The notes under the pieces were generated by a model. The model worked only from the letters and a program-made list of their open reading frames with translations, did not search any database and was not told the DNA's origin. Made by a program: the position numbers and the translations under genes. Below, piece by piece: positions 33,796 to 44,077 of a stretch of 64,000 bases of DNA (position 1 is its first letter; every line of letters begins with the position of its first letter). The DNA is from Stenotrophomonas africana (lineage in GTDB: Bacteria > Pseudomonadota > Gammaproteobacteria > Xanthomonadales > Xanthomonadaceae). The stretch covers positions 372,001 through 436,000 of the forward strand of contig NZ_JABEME010000002.1 of assembly GCF_013004645.1 (NCBI RefSeq), written 5' to 3'.

Positions 33796-35409
33796 TCAGG
33801 TGGGCAACAGCGTGTGCGGGCCGGGCAGCACCAGACGGAAGCAGGAGCCGCCAGCCGGCACCGGGATGTAGTCGAGCCGTGCCTGGTTGGCGCGGCACAA
33901 CTCGCGGGCGATATACAGGCCCAGGCCGGTGCCATGCTCGGAGGTAGTGAAGAACGGGCGGAACAACTGCGCCGCCACGGTCTCGGGAATACCGGGGCCG
34001 CGGTCCATCACGTCGATCACCGCGCTGCGCTCGTGCTGCGCCACGCGCAGGCGCACGCGCGCCGGCTGCTGGCCGATGCGGCCGTATTTCAGTGCGTTGT
34101 GCACCAGCACGGTCAGCACCTGGTAGAGGTGCTTCGTGTCGACCTGCGCCATCACCGCCGTGTCACTGATGATCGGCTCGATGCTGTCGGTCTCCAGCGT
34201 CTGGCCCTGCTTGTACTCCAGCACGAAGCGTCGCACGAAGGCGACCAGGTCCACGTTCTCGGGCGTGGCGCGTTCACGGCGGGCGAGGCCAAGGACGCTC
34301 TCGACGATGCCGTTGGTGCGTTGGCACTGCTGGCGGATGATCTGCAGCAGGCGGCGGTCACTCTCGTTGAAACCGGTGCCTTCCTCGAGCAGCTGCACGG
34401 CGTAGTTGATCGCCGCCAGCGGGTTGCGGATCTCATGGGCGAGGCTGGCCGAGAAGCGGCCCATCGCTGACAGGGTGAGCGATTCGGCGCGGCGCGAGAC
34501 CACGCTGGAGTCGTCCAGGAACACCAGGGCCAGCTCGCTGCCGGCCAGCAGGCGCGCAAAGCGTGGCTGCACTTCGGGTTGGTCGGGGTTGAGCTGCAGC
34601 GGCAGTTCGTCCTGCGCCCAGCCGTTGCGCCAGCGCTGCAGGCGGCGCGCCAGTTCCGGCGCGGCGCTGGCCAGGTCCAGGCGTCCTGTCTCGCCAATGC
34701 CGTCGTTGTCGCCGAGCAGCATCGAGGCCGCTTCATTGGCCAGGGTGATGCGGTTGTCGGCGTCCACCACCAGCACGCCGGTGCGCATGCGGCGGATGAT
34801 CAGTTCGTTGATCTGGAACAGGTTGGCCACTTCGTCGCCGCGCTGGTTGGCCAGCTGCTGGTTGCGACGGGCGCGACTGCCCACCTGGTAGCTGATGAAG
34901 GCCAGTGCCAGGTAGCTGGTGGCGAACATGGCCAGCTCGGCCAGGGTGCGGGTGGGGTCGCCGCCTTCGAGCACCTTCCAGAGGTATTCGGTACCGGTGG
35001 CCAGGCTGGCAGCGACCGCCAGGCCCAGGCCCCAGGTCAACGGCAGCAGGGTGGCGGCAGCGGCGATGTTGAACAGCAGCGACATCGAGATGCCGGCGCT
35101 GGCGCCGGGCAGGGCGTGTGCCAGCAGGGTGGCGGCGATGATGTCCACCAGCACGCTGCTGACCACGATCGGGCGCAGCCAGCGTTCGTTGCGGCCAATC
35201 ACCAGGGCCAACAGCGAAAGCACCAGATAGATGGCCGCGACGGTATCGGCCAGGCGCGGGTGATGGGCCTCGCCGACCATGCCCGACAAAGGGCTGTAGA
35301 GCAGGCCGGCGATGACCGCGGCGATCAGCACCCGGTACAGCGCAAAGAAGTACAGCTCACGCCGCGGGATCGATTCGATGCGGTCGATCAATGAAGCACT
35401 GGGTGACAC
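33796..35409 (-). CDS. pilS: Sensor histidine kinase PilS
   Basis: A 537-residue kinase. Six N-terminal membrane helices (to about residue 180) are the PilS hallmark. A PAS-like segment (RMRTGVLVVDADNRITLANE), HisKA FSASLAHEIRNPLAAINYAV and HATPase VLVHNALKYGRIG, VMDRGPGIPETV and GTGLGLYIARELCR follow. It senses pilin in the membrane and controls PilR. Start GTG 35409 with GGGGAG seven bases before it. Confidence 0.94.
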   Translation of the reverse strand: MSPSASLIDRIESIPRRELYFFALYRVLIAAVIAGLLYSPLSGMVGEAHHPRLADTVAAIYLVLSLLALVIGRNERWLRPIVVSSVLVDIIAATLLAHALPGASAGISMSLLFNIAAAATLLPLTWGLGLAVAASLATGTEYLWKVLEGGDPTRTLAELAMFATSYLALAFISYQVGSRARRNQQLANQRGDEVANLFQINELIIRRMRTGVLVVDADNRITLANEAASMLLGDNDGIGETGRLDLASAAPELARRLQRWRNGWAQDELPLQLNPDQPEVQPRFARLLAGSELALVFLDDSSVVSRRAESLTLSAMGRFSASLAHEIRNPLAAINYAVQLLEEGTGFNESDRRLLQIIRQQCQRTNGIVESVLGLARRERATPENVDLVAFVRRFVLEYKQGQTLETDSIEPIISDTAVMAQVDTKHLYQVLTVLVHNALKYGRIGQQPARVRLRVAQHERSAVIDVMDRGPGIPETVAAQLFRPFFTTSEHGTGLGLYIARELCRANQARLDYIPVPAGGSCFRLVLPGPHTLLPT

Positions 35410-35814
35410 GCCGGAACTCCCCTTCTGGCTGCCTGGGTCTGGAATCTGCGGCGGGCCTGCCTGGCATCCCCTGAAGCCGGGCGGGTTCGTCGCTTCGATG
35501 TGGCCTGCGGTGGAAGCGGTCGAGTAACCTCGACTCTACACACCCTGGCTGACCAGTATAGGGCCCACGGACAGGTGCCGCCGGAGCCCTCTGGATCGCG
35601 CATTTGGCCCGCGGTGGATACCGGTGGCCAACCGCGGCCCGGGCGCAACTGCCTGAATGACGGTAGAAATCTGGCCGGCTGTGGCGTTTTGTACAGACTT
35701 CTTTGCGCCCCGGCGCTGGCTCGGCCACAATAGTGGGCCCGCCGCGGTCCATGCCGGCGCCCCGCCGGGGCCCTGAGGAATTGCGTGCGGTCGTTCCTAT
35801 TCCCACGGTGACGC
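35410..35814. other. pilS-sucC divergent intergenic region
   Basis: 405 bases without a gene. One SMAG-like palindrome at 35518-35539 (GGTCGAG/CTCGACTCTAC). A plausible sucC promoter: TTGCGC (35703-35708), 17-base spacer, CACAAT (35726-35731), giving a leader of about 75 bases. Nothing else recognised. Confidence 0.5.
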
Positions 35815-36984
35815 ATGAATTTCCACGAATACCAGTCAAAACAACTGCTTGCCGAGTACGGCATCCCGGTCCCGGCCGGCAAGGTCGCTGCGACCCCGGA
35901 CGAAGCGGTTGCCGCTGCCAACTCCCTGGGCCAGGGCCCCTGGATGGTCAAGGCGCAGATCCACGCTGGCGGCCGCGGCAAGGCTGGCGGCGTCAAGTTC
36001 TGCAAGACCACCGACGACGTGAAGGCCGCTGCGGCCAAGATGCTCGGCACCAAGATGGCCACCTACCAGACCGCTGGCGTTGAACTGCCGGTCAACCTGG
36101 TGCTGGTGACCACCGCCGGCGAGATCGTCAAGGAACTGTACCTGTCGGTGCTGGTTGACCGTGGCACCAAGACCATCACCTACATCGCCTCTTCGGAAGG
36201 CGGCGTGGAGATCGAGCAGGTCGCCGCTGAAACCCCGGAGCTGATCCACTCGCTGAACGTCGACTTCGTCGAAGGCGTGCAGGGTTACCACGGTCGTGAT
36301 TTCGGCTTCAAGCTGGGCCTGACCGCCAAGCAGGCCGGCCAGTTCGCCAGCATCATGGTGAACCTGTACCGCCTGTTCAACGAAAAGGACCTGGCCCTGG
36401 TTGAAATCAACCCGCTGGCCATCCTGGACGACGGCAACCTGTACGCGCTGGACGGCAAGTTCGACAGCGACGACAACGCCGCGTTCCGCCAGAAGGCCCT
36501 GGTCGCCATGCGCGACAAGACCCAGGAAGATCCGACCGAAGTGATCGCTTCGGAGCTGGACATCAACTACGTCACCATGGACGGCAACATCGGCTGCATG
36601 GTGAACGGCGCCGGCCTGGCCATGGCCACCATGGACGTCATCAAGCTCAACGGCGGCGAGCCGGCGAACTTCCTGGACGTGGGCGGCGGTGCCAACAAGC
36701 AGCGCGTCATCGAAGCGTTCAAGCTGATCCTGTCCTCGGACAAGGTTGAAGGCATCTTCGTCAACATCTTCGGCGGCATCGTCCGCTGCGACATGATTGC
36801 CGAAGGCATCATCGCCGCCGTGAAGGAAGTAGGCGTCAAGGTTCCGGTCGTGGTGCGCCTGGAAGGCACCAACGTGGAAGAAGGCAAGCAGCTGCTGCGT
36901 GACAGCGGCATGGCCATCATCCCGGCTGACAACATCAACGATGGCGCCAAGAAGATCGTTGAAGCTGTCAAGAACGCTGCCTGA
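35815..36984 (+). CDS. sucC: Succinyl-CoA synthetase beta subunit (ADP-forming)
   Basis: A 389-residue ATP-grasp protein starting [20 protein letters not shown], of typical length, with [16 protein letters not shown] (nucleotide loop), [10 protein letters not shown] and the CoA-ligase domain ([34 protein letters not shown]). It forms a heterotetramer with SucD in the TCA cycle. sucD follows after 20 bases. Confidence 0.98.
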   Translation: MNFHEYQSKQLLAEYGIPVPAGKVAATPDEAVAAANSLGQGPWMVKAQIHAGGRGKAGGVKFCKTTDDVKAAAAKMLGTKMATYQTAGVELPVNLVLVTTAGEIVKELYLSVLVDRGTKTITYIASSEGGVEIEQVAAETPELIHSLNVDFVEGVQGYHGRDFGFKLGLTAKQAGQFASIMVNLYRLFNEKDLALVEINPLAILDDGNLYALDGKFDSDDNAAFRQKALVAMRDKTQEDPTEVIASELDINYVTMDGNIGCMVNGAGLAMATMDVIKLNGGEPANFLDVGGGANKQRVIEAFKLILSSDKVEGIFVNIFGGIVRCDMIAEGIIAAVKEVGVKVPVVVRLEGTNVEEGKQLLRDSGMAIIPADNINDGAKKIVEAVKNAA

Positions 36985-37004
36985 TCCGACACCAAGGAAT
37001 TCCC

Positions 37005-37880
37005 ATGTCTGTTTTGATTAACAAGAACACCAAGGTGATCGTGCAGGGCTTCACCGGCCAGCAGGGCACCTTCCACGCCACTCAGATGATCGAGTACGGC
37101 ACCCAGGTTGTTGGCGGCGTGACCCCGGGCAAGGGTGGCACCACCCATATCGACCTGCCGGTCTTCAACACCGTTGCCGACGCCGTGCAGAGCACCGGCG
37201 CCAATGCTTCGGTCATCTACGTGCCGCCGCCGTACGCGGCTGACGCAATCCTGGAAGCCGCTGCTGCCGGCATCAAGGTCATCGTCTGCATCACCGAAGG
37301 CATCCCGGTGCTGGACATGCTGCGCGTCAAGAACGTGCTGACCCGTTCGCATCCGGACACCGTGCTGATCGGGCCGAACTGCCCGGGCGTCATCACCCCG
37401 GGTGAGTGCAAGATCGGCATCATGCCGGGCCACATCCACCAGCCGGGCAAGATCGGCATCGTGTCGCGTTCGGGCACCCTGACCTATGAAGCGGTCAAGC
37501 AGACCACCGAAGTCGGCCTGGGCCAGTCCACCTGCATCGGCATCGGTGGTGACCCGATCAACGGCCTGAACTTCGTCGACTGCCTGAAGCTGTTCAACGA
37601 AGACCCGCAGACCGAAGGCATCATCATGGTCGGCGAAATCGGCGGCGACGCCGAAGAAGCTGGCGCCGAGTACATCAAGAACCACGTGAAGAAGCCGGTC
37701 GTCGGTTTCATCGCCGGTGCGTCGGCTCCGGCCGGCAAGCGCATGGGCCACGCCGGTGCGATCGCCTCGGGCGGCAAGGGCACTGCCGAAGGCAAGTTCG
37801 CTGCCATGGAAGCGGCCGGTGTCGTCACCGTGCGCTCGCCGGGCGACCTGGGCGCTGCCATCGCCAAGCTGGTGAAATAA
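37005..37880 (+). CDS. sucD: Succinyl-CoA synthetase alpha subunit
   Basis: A 291-residue protein, start [20 protein letters not shown]. CoA-binding Rossmann domain with [28 protein letters not shown]; and the phosphorylated catalytic His at about 249 in [17 protein letters not shown]. It carries the phosphohistidine intermediate shared with SucC. A ribosome site (AAGGAAT) lies before ATG 37005. Confidence 0.98.
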   Translation: MSVLINKNTKVIVQGFTGQQGTFHATQMIEYGTQVVGGVTPGKGGTTHIDLPVFNTVADAVQSTGANASVIYVPPPYAADAILEAAAAGIKVIVCITEGIPVLDMLRVKNVLTRSHPDTVLIGPNCPGVITPGECKIGIMPGHIHQPGKIGIVSRSGTLTYEAVKQTTEVGLGQSTCIGIGGDPINGLNFVDCLKLFNEDPQTEGIIMVGEIGGDAEEAGAEYIKNHVKKPVVGFIAGASAPAGKRMGHAGAIASGGKGTAEGKFAAMEAAGVVTVRSPGDLGAAIAKLVK

Positions 37881-37907
37881 GATCGACTGCCTCCGGCAGA
37901 CGATGCT

Positions 37908-37932
37908 GTAGAGCCGGCCGCTGGCCGGCTAC
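37908..37932. repeat. SMAG element, fully palindromic
   Basis: It has GTAG at the left end and CTAC at the right end around GCCGGCC/GGCCGGC. It lies between sucD and its terminator. Confidence 0.75.
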
Positions 37933-37938
37933 TGAAAC

Positions 37939-37966
37939 AGAAAGGCCGCCTCCGGGCGGCCTTTCT
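37939..37966 (+). terminator. Terminator of sucCD
   Basis: A perfect 12-bp stem AGAAAGGCCGCC / GGCGGCCTTTCT around TCCG, with a short T stretch in the stem end. A further palindrome ATCCACGC/GCGTGGAGTTAC lies at 37998-38020. Confidence 0.8.
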
Positions 37967-38110
37967 GCGTCTGGTGCCCGGCCATCCCGGTAACCCCATC
38001 CACGCATGGCGTGGAGTTACTGAGCCAGGGCTGTCCACGCAGGGAGCGTGTCCGGCGCGCGCATGGCGCAGCGCTACAATGGCGGCATTGCAACCACAGG
38101 CTGGATTCCC

Positions 38111-39745
38111 ATGGCTTCGATCCGCATCGCGATGGCGCAGTTCGATTTCCCGGTCGGCGATGTCGCCGGCAACACCGAGCGCATCATCGAGATGATCGGC
38201 CAGGCGCGCGACGAGTATGGCGCCGAGCTGGTGATGTTCCCCGAGCTGGCGGTGAGCGGCTACCCGCCGGAAGACCTGCTGCTGCGTCCCGGCTTCCTGT
38301 ACGAATGCGAGCAGGCGATCGGTCGTATCGCCGCCGCCTGCCGTGGCATCACCGCCGTGGTCGGCTGGCCGCAGGCCGCCGGCGCGGTGGTCTACAACGC
38401 CGCCAGCGTGCTGCGTGACGGCCTGGTGGAGCAGACCTACCGCAAGCGCGAGCTGCCCAACTACGCGGTGTTCGATGAGCGCCGCTACTTCGATGTCGAT
38501 CCGGATGGCGGCAGCTGCGTGTTCGAGATCAACGGCATTCCGGTGGGCCTGCTGATCTGCGAGGACCTGTGGTTTGCCGAGCCGATGGCCGACACCATGC
38601 GCGCCGGCGCGCAGTTGGTGGTGGTGCCGAATGCTTCGCCGTACGAGCGTGGCAAGCACGCCCAGCGCGACGCCGTGTTGGCGGCGCGCACCCGTGAGAG
38701 CGGGGCAGCGATTGCCTACCTCAACGTGGTCGGTGGCCAGGACGCGCTGGTGTTCGACGGCGCCTCGGTGGTGGCCGATGGCGACGGTACCGTGCACCCG
38801 GCCGCCGCCGCCTTCGTCGACCAATGGCTGGTGGTGGAGTACGACGGTGAAACCCGCCGCTTCATGCCGCACGTGTGGATGGACGACGGCGACGAGAGCA
38901 TGGACGCGCTGGCCTGGCGCGCGGTGACCCGTGGCATCCAGGACTACTGCCGCAAGAACGGCTTCAAGAAGGTGTGGCTGGGCCTGTCCGGCGGCATCGA
39001 CTCGGCGATCGTGCTGGCCATGGCCGTGGACGCGATGGGCGCGGAGAACGTGACTGCCGTGCGTCTGCCGTCGCGCTACACCGCCGGCCTGTCCAATGAC
39101 CTGGCTGCAGAACAGTGCCAGGCACTGGGCGTGAAGCTGGAGGCGGTGTCGATCGAACCGGCCTTCAAGGGCCTGATGGAATCACTGGCGCCGATGTTTG
39201 AAGGCACGACCCCGGACGTGACCGAGGAAAACCTGCAGTCGCGCAGTCGTGGCGTGATCCTGATGGCGCTGGCCAACAAGTTCGGCGGCCTGCTGCTGAC
39301 CACTGGCAACAAGAGCGAGTACGCGGTCGGCTACGCCACCATCTACGGCGACATGTGTGGTGGCTACGCGCCGCTGAAGGACCTCTACAAGACCGAGGTG
39401 TTCGGGCTGTCCAAGTGGCGCAACACCGTGGGCGGCGCGCCGGTGATCCCGCCGGCGGTGATCAGCCGTCCGCCGTCGGCCGAGCTGCGCGAGAACCAGC
39501 TGGACCAGGATTCGCTGCCGGCCTATGACGTGCTGGACGGCATCCTGTACCGCTACATCGACCAGGAGCAGTCGCGCACGGAGATCGTGGCCGCCGGTTA
39601 CGACGCGGCCGTAGTCGACCGCGTGCTGCGCCTGGTGCGCATCAGCGAGTGGAAGCGGCATCAGGCCGCGCCGGGGCCGAAGGTCTCGCGCCGGGCGTTC
39701 GGCCGTGAGCGTCGTTACCCGATCAGCAACGGCTACAAGGGCTGA
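38111..39745 (+). CDS. nadE: Glutamine-dependent NAD+ synthetase
   Basis: A 544-residue two-domain enzyme. An N-terminal nitrilase-type glutaminase (MFPELAVSGYPPEDLLLR with Glu; YRKRELPNY with Lys; GLLICEDLWF with Cys) feeds ammonia to the C-terminal synthetase, which has the P-loop LSGGIDSAIV (~292). TGNKSEYAVGYATIYGDMCG and KWRNTVGGAPVIPPAVI lie further on. It amidates nicotinate adenine dinucleotide. Start ATG 38111 (MASIRIAMAQFDF); the upstream extension is not conserved-looking. Confidence 0.96.
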   Translation: MASIRIAMAQFDFPVGDVAGNTERIIEMIGQARDEYGAELVMFPELAVSGYPPEDLLLRPGFLYECEQAIGRIAAACRGITAVVGWPQAAGAVVYNAASVLRDGLVEQTYRKRELPNYAVFDERRYFDVDPDGGSCVFEINGIPVGLLICEDLWFAEPMADTMRAGAQLVVVPNASPYERGKHAQRDAVLAARTRESGAAIAYLNVVGGQDALVFDGASVVADGDGTVHPAAAAFVDQWLVVEYDGETRRFMPHVWMDDGDESMDALAWRAVTRGIQDYCRKNGFKKVWLGLSGGIDSAIVLAMAVDAMGAENVTAVRLPSRYTAGLSNDLAAEQCQALGVKLEAVSIEPAFKGLMESLAPMFEGTTPDVTEENLQSRSRGVILMALANKFGGLLLTTGNKSEYAVGYATIYGDMCGGYAPLKDLYKTEVFGLSKWRNTVGGAPVIPPAVISRPPSAELRENQLDQDSLPAYDVLDGILYRYIDQEQSRTEIVAAGYDAAVVDRVLRLVRISEWKRHQAAPGPKVSRRAFGRERRYPISNGYKG

Positions 39746-39784
39746 GGCAGCGGGCGGTGGGCCTTGGCCCGCCGCTACCGGGCC

Positions 39785-39895
39785 CTCCACGCGTGGGCGT
39801 GGATCTGTTGTAGAGCCGAGCCATGCTCGGCTCAGAGACAGTCGAGCGTGGCTCGACTCTACATTTCGGGCTGTCCACGCATGGCGTGGATTTAC
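39785..39895. repeat. Cluster of GTAG-type palindromes between convergent genes
   Basis: CTCCACGC/GCGTGGATCT (from 39785), a GTAG-headed GCCGAGC element (39810-39833), a CTAC-ended GTCGAGC element (39839-39862) and TGTCCACGC/GCGTGGATTTAC (39872-39895). The middle two form an inverted pair. The last reaches the lipase stop codon. Confidence 0.75.
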
Positions 39896-41094
39896 GGGGA
39901 CTCGTCCAGTACCTGTTCCAGATGGGCGGTCTCGGCCGCTTCATTGAAGTGCGCATCCCCCAGCCGTGCGCGCACGAACGCCAGGCCATCCGCAGCGGCC
40001 GCGTCCAGCGTGCCGCGGTGGTCGACCGGGTAGCGTCGGAACGCGACCGGCTCGCCACGCAGGGCCAGGCCTGCGGCATACAGCAGGGTGGTCAGATAGG
40101 GCACGTCGCGGTCCTCGCTGCCGTGGCCCAGCATCAGCGGTTGGCTGAAGCCGCGACGTGGTACGCCGAGATAGTCGTACAACACGGCCCAGATGCCCGG
40201 CACGCTGGTCAGCGGTGCAGTGAACATGCTGCCGGTATCCGCACCGTCCAGCGTGGCGGCCAGTTCGCCCAGGCACTGCTCGCGTGCCACTGCCACGCGG
40301 GCGCGGCCGGTGTTGCTGAGGACGCGGTCGATCTGCGGCGCGACCTGCAGCAGGCCATCGAGCAGATACGCGTGATACGCATTGAGCGCGCCAGGATTGG
40401 CGGTGCGGTTGCCTGGCTTCATCACCAGCGCGGTCAGCTCGACCGCGGTGGGCGTACCAGTGGTGAAGCTGCCGCGGTAGTGCAACGCCGGCCCGCCATA
40501 GGTGGGGGCGATGTGGCCTGCCGTGAGCGCGGCGGCGCCGCCCTGCGAATGGCCGACCGAGACCCAGCGCGGCGACAGCGTTGCGGTGCCCAGGTACTGG
40601 CGGCTGGCTTTGATCAGGTCGATGGCGTTGCGCGCGGCAGTGCGCACATGCAGATAGGCATGGTCACCTGGATTGCCGAGGCCCTGGTAGTCTGCGGCCA
40701 CCACCGCATAGCCCTGTGCCAGGAACTGATCGAGGAAGCGTCCGTCGCGTTCGGGTTGGTAGGGGCCGGACACTGAAGGCGCACAGCGGTCCGCGATGCC
40801 CTGGGTGCCATGTGCCCACGACACCACCGGCCAGCCACCTGCAGGAGCCGCGCCGGCGGGCAGGTACAGCAGGCCGGTGCCTTCGGCCAGCTGGCCGCGA
40901 TGGTCCGGGGTGCGGTAGTGCAGCTTGTAGGCCTGCGCGGCCTTGGACGGTACCCATGACGCGCGATAGGGGGCCGCGGACAGCAGATCGCCCGGTGCAT
41001 CCGGTGCGGCAGCCAAGGGGCCGGAGGACAGCGTCAGCAGGGTGGTGGCGAGGAGGCAGGCCAGGGGGCGGATACGGCGGGGCGGTGGGGTCAT
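39892..41094 (-). CDS. Secreted alpha/beta-hydrolase, secretory-lipase (LIP) type
   Basis: A 400-residue protein with a signal peptide (IRPLACLLATTLLTLSSGPL, cleavage near AAA). The nucleophile elbow GHSQGGAAAL, the oxyanion-side WAHGTQG, a GHGSEDRDVPY Asp and a DHRGTLDAA His complete a plausible triad. The layout resembles secretory lipase family PF03583. The start ATG 41094 follows AAGGAG by six bases; the GTG at 41109 overlaps that ribosome site. Its substrate (ester or lipid) is not predictable. Confidence 0.82.
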   Translation of the reverse strand: MTPPPRRIRPLACLLATTLLTLSSGPLAAAPDAPGDLLSAAPYRASWVPSKAAQAYKLHYRTPDHRGQLAEGTGLLYLPAGAAPAGGWPVVSWAHGTQGIADRCAPSVSGPYQPERDGRFLDQFLAQGYAVVAADYQGLGNPGDHAYLHVRTAARNAIDLIKASRQYLGTATLSPRWVSVGHSQGGAAALTAGHIAPTYGGPALHYRGSFTTGTPTAVELTALVMKPGNRTANPGALNAYHAYLLDGLLQVAPQIDRVLSNTGRARVAVAREQCLGELAATLDGADTGSMFTAPLTSVPGIWAVLYDYLGVPRRGFSQPLMLGHGSEDRDVPYLTTLLYAAGLALRGEPVAFRRYPVDHRGTLDAAAADGLAFVRARLGDAHFNEAAETAHLEQVLDESP

Positions 41095-41238
41095 GGGGCG
41101 CTCCTTCACGGCCGGGATGGCCGTTGCGCCGCAGTGTGGAGGGCCTCGCCAGAGCAGGCTGCGACCGGCGTCGCATCCGCCGGGGATTCGTAGAATTCCT
41201 AGTGCCGTGGACCGGTGCAGGGAGGCCGACGAGGAGAG

Positions 41239-41262
41239 CAGTCGAGCATGGCTCGACGCTAC
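41239..41262. repeat. SMAG-like palindrome
   Basis: CAGTCGAGC and GCTCGACGCTAC arms around ATG, between the lipase gene and the bamD terminator. Confidence 0.7.
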
Positions 41263-41271
41263 AGAAACAAG

Positions 41272-41295
41272 AAAGGCCCCTTGCGGGGCCTTTTT
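41272..41295 (-). terminator. Terminator of bamD
   Basis: AAAGGCCCC pairs with GGGGCCTTT around TTGC with A/T-rich flanks on both sides. The hairpin lies directly after the bamD stop on the minus strand. Confidence 0.85.
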
Positions 41296-41296
41296 C

Positions 41297-42184
41297 TTAT
41301 TTCTTTTCCAGTCGCGCGTTGCGCTGGCCGGTGCTGGCGGACTTCTCGCCGGCGAACGGGTTCAGCTTGCGGATCATCCACGGGTACTTCGGCCACTTGC
41401 CTTCCAGCCACGGGTGGTCCGGCTGGTTCAGCTGCAGGACGCGGCGGGCGTCGTCGGCCAGGGTCTTGTTGCCCAGGTGGGTGTAGGAATCGGCCAGCAC
41501 AGCTACGGCGTCGTACTGGAAGGCGCTCTGCGGGTAGGTTTCCAGCAGGTAGTTGGCGCGACCCACGGCCGAGACCCAGGCGCCGCGGCGCATGTAGTAC
41601 AGGGCGTTGTCCAGCTCGTGCTGGGCGAACACGTCACGCAGCTCCAGCATGCGCTGGCGCGCATCGGCGGCATAGCGGCTGTTCGGGTAGCGGTCGACCA
41701 CGATGTTGAAGTCCGAATACGCCTGGTGCGGAGTGGACAGGTCGCGGCGGCTTGCATCCAGCGACCATACGCGGCGCAGGAAAACCGTACTGCGGTTGGA
41801 GTTGGCCAGGCCGCGCAGGTAGTACATGTACGCGATGTTGCGGTGGGTCGGGTAGGTACGGATGAAGCGGTCGATGCTGGACACCGCGTCATCGTGCTTG
41901 CCGGCCTTGTACTGTGCGTAGGCGGTTTCGATCATCGCCTGTTCGGTGTACGGGCCGTACGGATACTGGGCCACCAGGCGGCGGAAGCTGGATTCAGCCC
42001 CGCTCCAGTTGCCACCCTGCATCAGCTTGTGGCTCTTCTCGTACAACTGTTCGACCGGCGTCCCTTCATCGGGGCGATCGCCCTTCTTGGCACCACGGTG
42101 GCAGCCAGTGGCGGCGATGACCAGCACCAGCAGCAGGGCGGTGAGGCGGACGGGCGCGGAGAGCATGGCGGAGCGTCGGATCAT
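41297..42184 (-). CDS. bamD: Outer-membrane assembly lipoprotein BamD
   Basis: A 295-residue lipoprotein. Signal peptide MIRRSAMLSAPVRLTALLLV leads to lipobox IAATGC. Five TPR pairs follow, including VEQLYEKSHKLMQGGNWSGA, RRLVAQYPYGPYTEQAMIET, RFIRTYPTHRNIAYMYYLRG and FNIVVDRYPNSRYAADARQR, the BamD/ComL pattern. It is an essential subunit of the BAM complex inserting beta-barrel proteins. Start ATG 42184, or 42166. Divergent from rluD, as commonly seen. Confidence 0.94.
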   Translation of the reverse strand: MIRRSAMLSAPVRLTALLLVLVIAATGCHRGAKKGDRPDEGTPVEQLYEKSHKLMQGGNWSGAESSFRRLVAQYPYGPYTEQAMIETAYAQYKAGKHDDAVSSIDRFIRTYPTHRNIAYMYYLRGLANSNRSTVFLRRVWSLDASRRDLSTPHQAYSDFNIVVDRYPNSRYAADARQRMLELRDVFAQHELDNALYYMRRGAWVSAVGRANYLLETYPQSAFQYDAVAVLADSYTHLGNKTLADDARRVLQLNQPDHPWLEGKWPKYPWMIRKLNPFAGEKSASTGQRNARLEKK

Positions 42185-42297
42185 GAGGTCGAGGCGGGAC
42201 GCGGCTGGAATACGAAGGGTCGATGATAGCCTAGTGTCCTGTCCAGCGACTGAAACCGGCCGCCGGGACCCCAAAATTTCAAAGAATCCCCCCTGCC

Positions 42298-43287
42298 ATG
42301 TCTGAACAACCCTCTGAATCGGCCCGCCAGGCCATCGTCCCCGACACCGCCGCCGGCCGTCGTTTCGACGCCGTGGTGGCCGAATTGTTCCCCGAATACT
42401 CGCGTTCGCGCCTGACCGAGTGGATCAAGACGGGCGACGTCCTGCTGGATGGTGCCCAGGTGCGCCCGCGCGATCCGCTGCGCGGCGGCGAGGTCGTGAC
42501 CCTCAACGTGGTGCTCGAAACCCAGACCGACGCCCAGCCGGAGGACATCCCGCTGGACGTGCTGTTCGAGGACGAGCACCTGCTGGTGATCAACAAGCCG
42601 GTGGGCCTGGTGGTGCACCCGGGGGCCGGCAACCACAGCGGCACCCTGGTCAACGCCCTGCTGTTCCGCGACCCGTCGGTGGCGGTGCTGCCGCGCGCCG
42701 GCATCGTGCACCGCCTGGACAAGGACACCAGCGGCGTAATGGTGGTGGCCAAGACCCTGGAAGCGCAGACCGCGCTGGTCGAGCAGCTGGCCGCACGCGA
42801 CGTGCATCGCCAGTACCTGGCCATCGTGATGGGCGCGCTGGTGGCCGGCGGTACCGCCGATGCCCCGATCGACCGCCACCCGCGTGACCGCCTGAAGATG
42901 GCGGTGCGCGAAGACGGCAAGGAAGCGATCACCCACTACCGCCTGCGCGAGCGCTTCCGTGCGCACACCGCGCTGGAGTGCCGCTTGGAAACCGGCCGTA
43001 CCCACCAGATCCGCGTGCATATGGCGCACGTGCGCCATCCAATCATCGGCGACCCGCTGTACGGCGGCGCATTGAAGCTGCCCAAGGGCGCCAGCGACGA
43101 GCTGGTGGCCGCGCTGCGTGGCTTCAAGCGCCAGGCCCTGCACGCCGAGACCCTGGAGTTCACCCATCCGATCACCGGTGAGCCGGTGCGCAACACTGCG
43201 CCGGTGCCGGAGGACATGCTGCACCTGATGAAGGTGCTGCGCGAAGACAGCGAAGCCTTCGCCGCACGCGAGCGGGACCGCTGGTGA
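42298..43287 (+). CDS. rluD: 23S rRNA pseudouridine synthase RluD
   Basis: A 329-residue enzyme. The N-terminal S4 RNA-binding domain ([20 protein letters not shown]) is followed by the catalytic loop [20 protein letters not shown] (Asp near 140) and [20 protein letters not shown]. It makes pseudouridines 1911/1915/1917 in helix 69 of 23S rRNA. The stop overlaps pgeF as TGATG, the conserved rluD-pgeF pair. Confidence 0.95.
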   Translation: MSEQPSESARQAIVPDTAAGRRFDAVVAELFPEYSRSRLTEWIKTGDVLLDGAQVRPRDPLRGGEVVTLNVVLETQTDAQPEDIPLDVLFEDEHLLVINKPVGLVVHPGAGNHSGTLVNALLFRDPSVAVLPRAGIVHRLDKDTSGVMVVAKTLEAQTALVEQLAARDVHRQYLAIVMGALVAGGTADAPIDRHPRDRLKMAVREDGKEAITHYRLRERFRAHTALECRLETGRTHQIRVHMAHVRHPIIGDPLYGGALKLPKGASDELVAALRGFKRQALHAETLEFTHPITGEPVRNTAPVPEDMLHLMKVLREDSEAFAARERDRW

Positions 43288-44057
43288 TGGCCGCCGCGCT
43301 GCCCTTGCTTCAGGCGGACTGGCCGGCGCCTCCGGGCGTCCATGCGCTGACCACGCGTCGGCATGGCGCGGGCATCTCGCCGGCACCGTTCGCGCAGTTC
43401 AACCTGGGCAACCGGCACGCGGCCGATGGTGATACCCCGGCCAATGTGGAGCACAACCGCCAGCTGCTGCAGCAGGGGCTGGCGCTGCCGTCGGCCCCGC
43501 ACTGGCTGCGTCAGGTGCACAGCAGTACGGTGCTGCGCTTCAACGCACCACCTGCGGAAGGAGCGAGCGAGCCGGTGGCCGATGCCGCGGTGACCTCGGT
43601 GCCGGGCGTGGTGCTGGCGATCCTGACTGCGGACTGCCTGCCGGTGGTGTTCGCCGCTGCCAATGGCAGCGAGGTGGGCGCCGCCCATGCCGGTTGGCGC
43701 GGGCTGGCCGACGGCATGCTGGAGGCCACCGTGGCCGCCATGCAGACCCCACCGGCGCAGCTGCGGGCCTGGCTGGGCCCGGCGGCCGGGCCGGCTGACT
43801 ACGAGATCGGCGAGGAGGTCTACCACGCCTTCGTCGGGCACGATCCGGCTGCCGAGGCGGCCTTCGTGGCGACCCGGCCGGGCCACTGGAAGGTGGACCT
43901 GTTCACCCTGGCACGGCAGCGCCTGCAGGCGGCGGGCATGGACCCGGCCCAGGTGCATGGCGGTACGGTATCGACCATGGCCGATCCGGACCTGTATTCG
44001 CACCGGCGCGACCGTCGCACCGGGCGCATGGCGACGCTGGCCTGGATCGCGCCCTGA
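43287..44057 (+). CDS. pgeF: Peptidoglycan editing factor PgeF (YfiH / laccase-domain family)
   Basis: A 256-residue protein with the family's metal-site motifs: NLGNRHAADGDTPANVEHNR, WLRQVHSSTV, LAILTADCLPVVFAA (Cys) and GAAHAGWRGLADGMLEATV (His). The former annotation was polyphenol oxidase; in E. coli YfiH prevents misincorporation of Ser into peptidoglycan. Start ATG 43287 overlaps the rluD stop; GTG 43284 is possible. Confidence 0.92.
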   Translation: MAAALPLLQADWPAPPGVHALTTRRHGAGISPAPFAQFNLGNRHAADGDTPANVEHNRQLLQQGLALPSAPHWLRQVHSSTVLRFNAPPAEGASEPVADAAVTSVPGVVLAILTADCLPVVFAAANGSEVGAAHAGWRGLADGMLEATVAAMQTPPAQLRAWLGPAAGPADYEIGEEVYHAFVGHDPAAEAAFVATRPGHWKVDLFTLARQRLQAAGMDPAQVHGGTVSTMADPDLYSHRRDRRTGRMATLAWIAP

Positions 44058-44077
44058 CCCTGCCGCTGTTCGCGCGC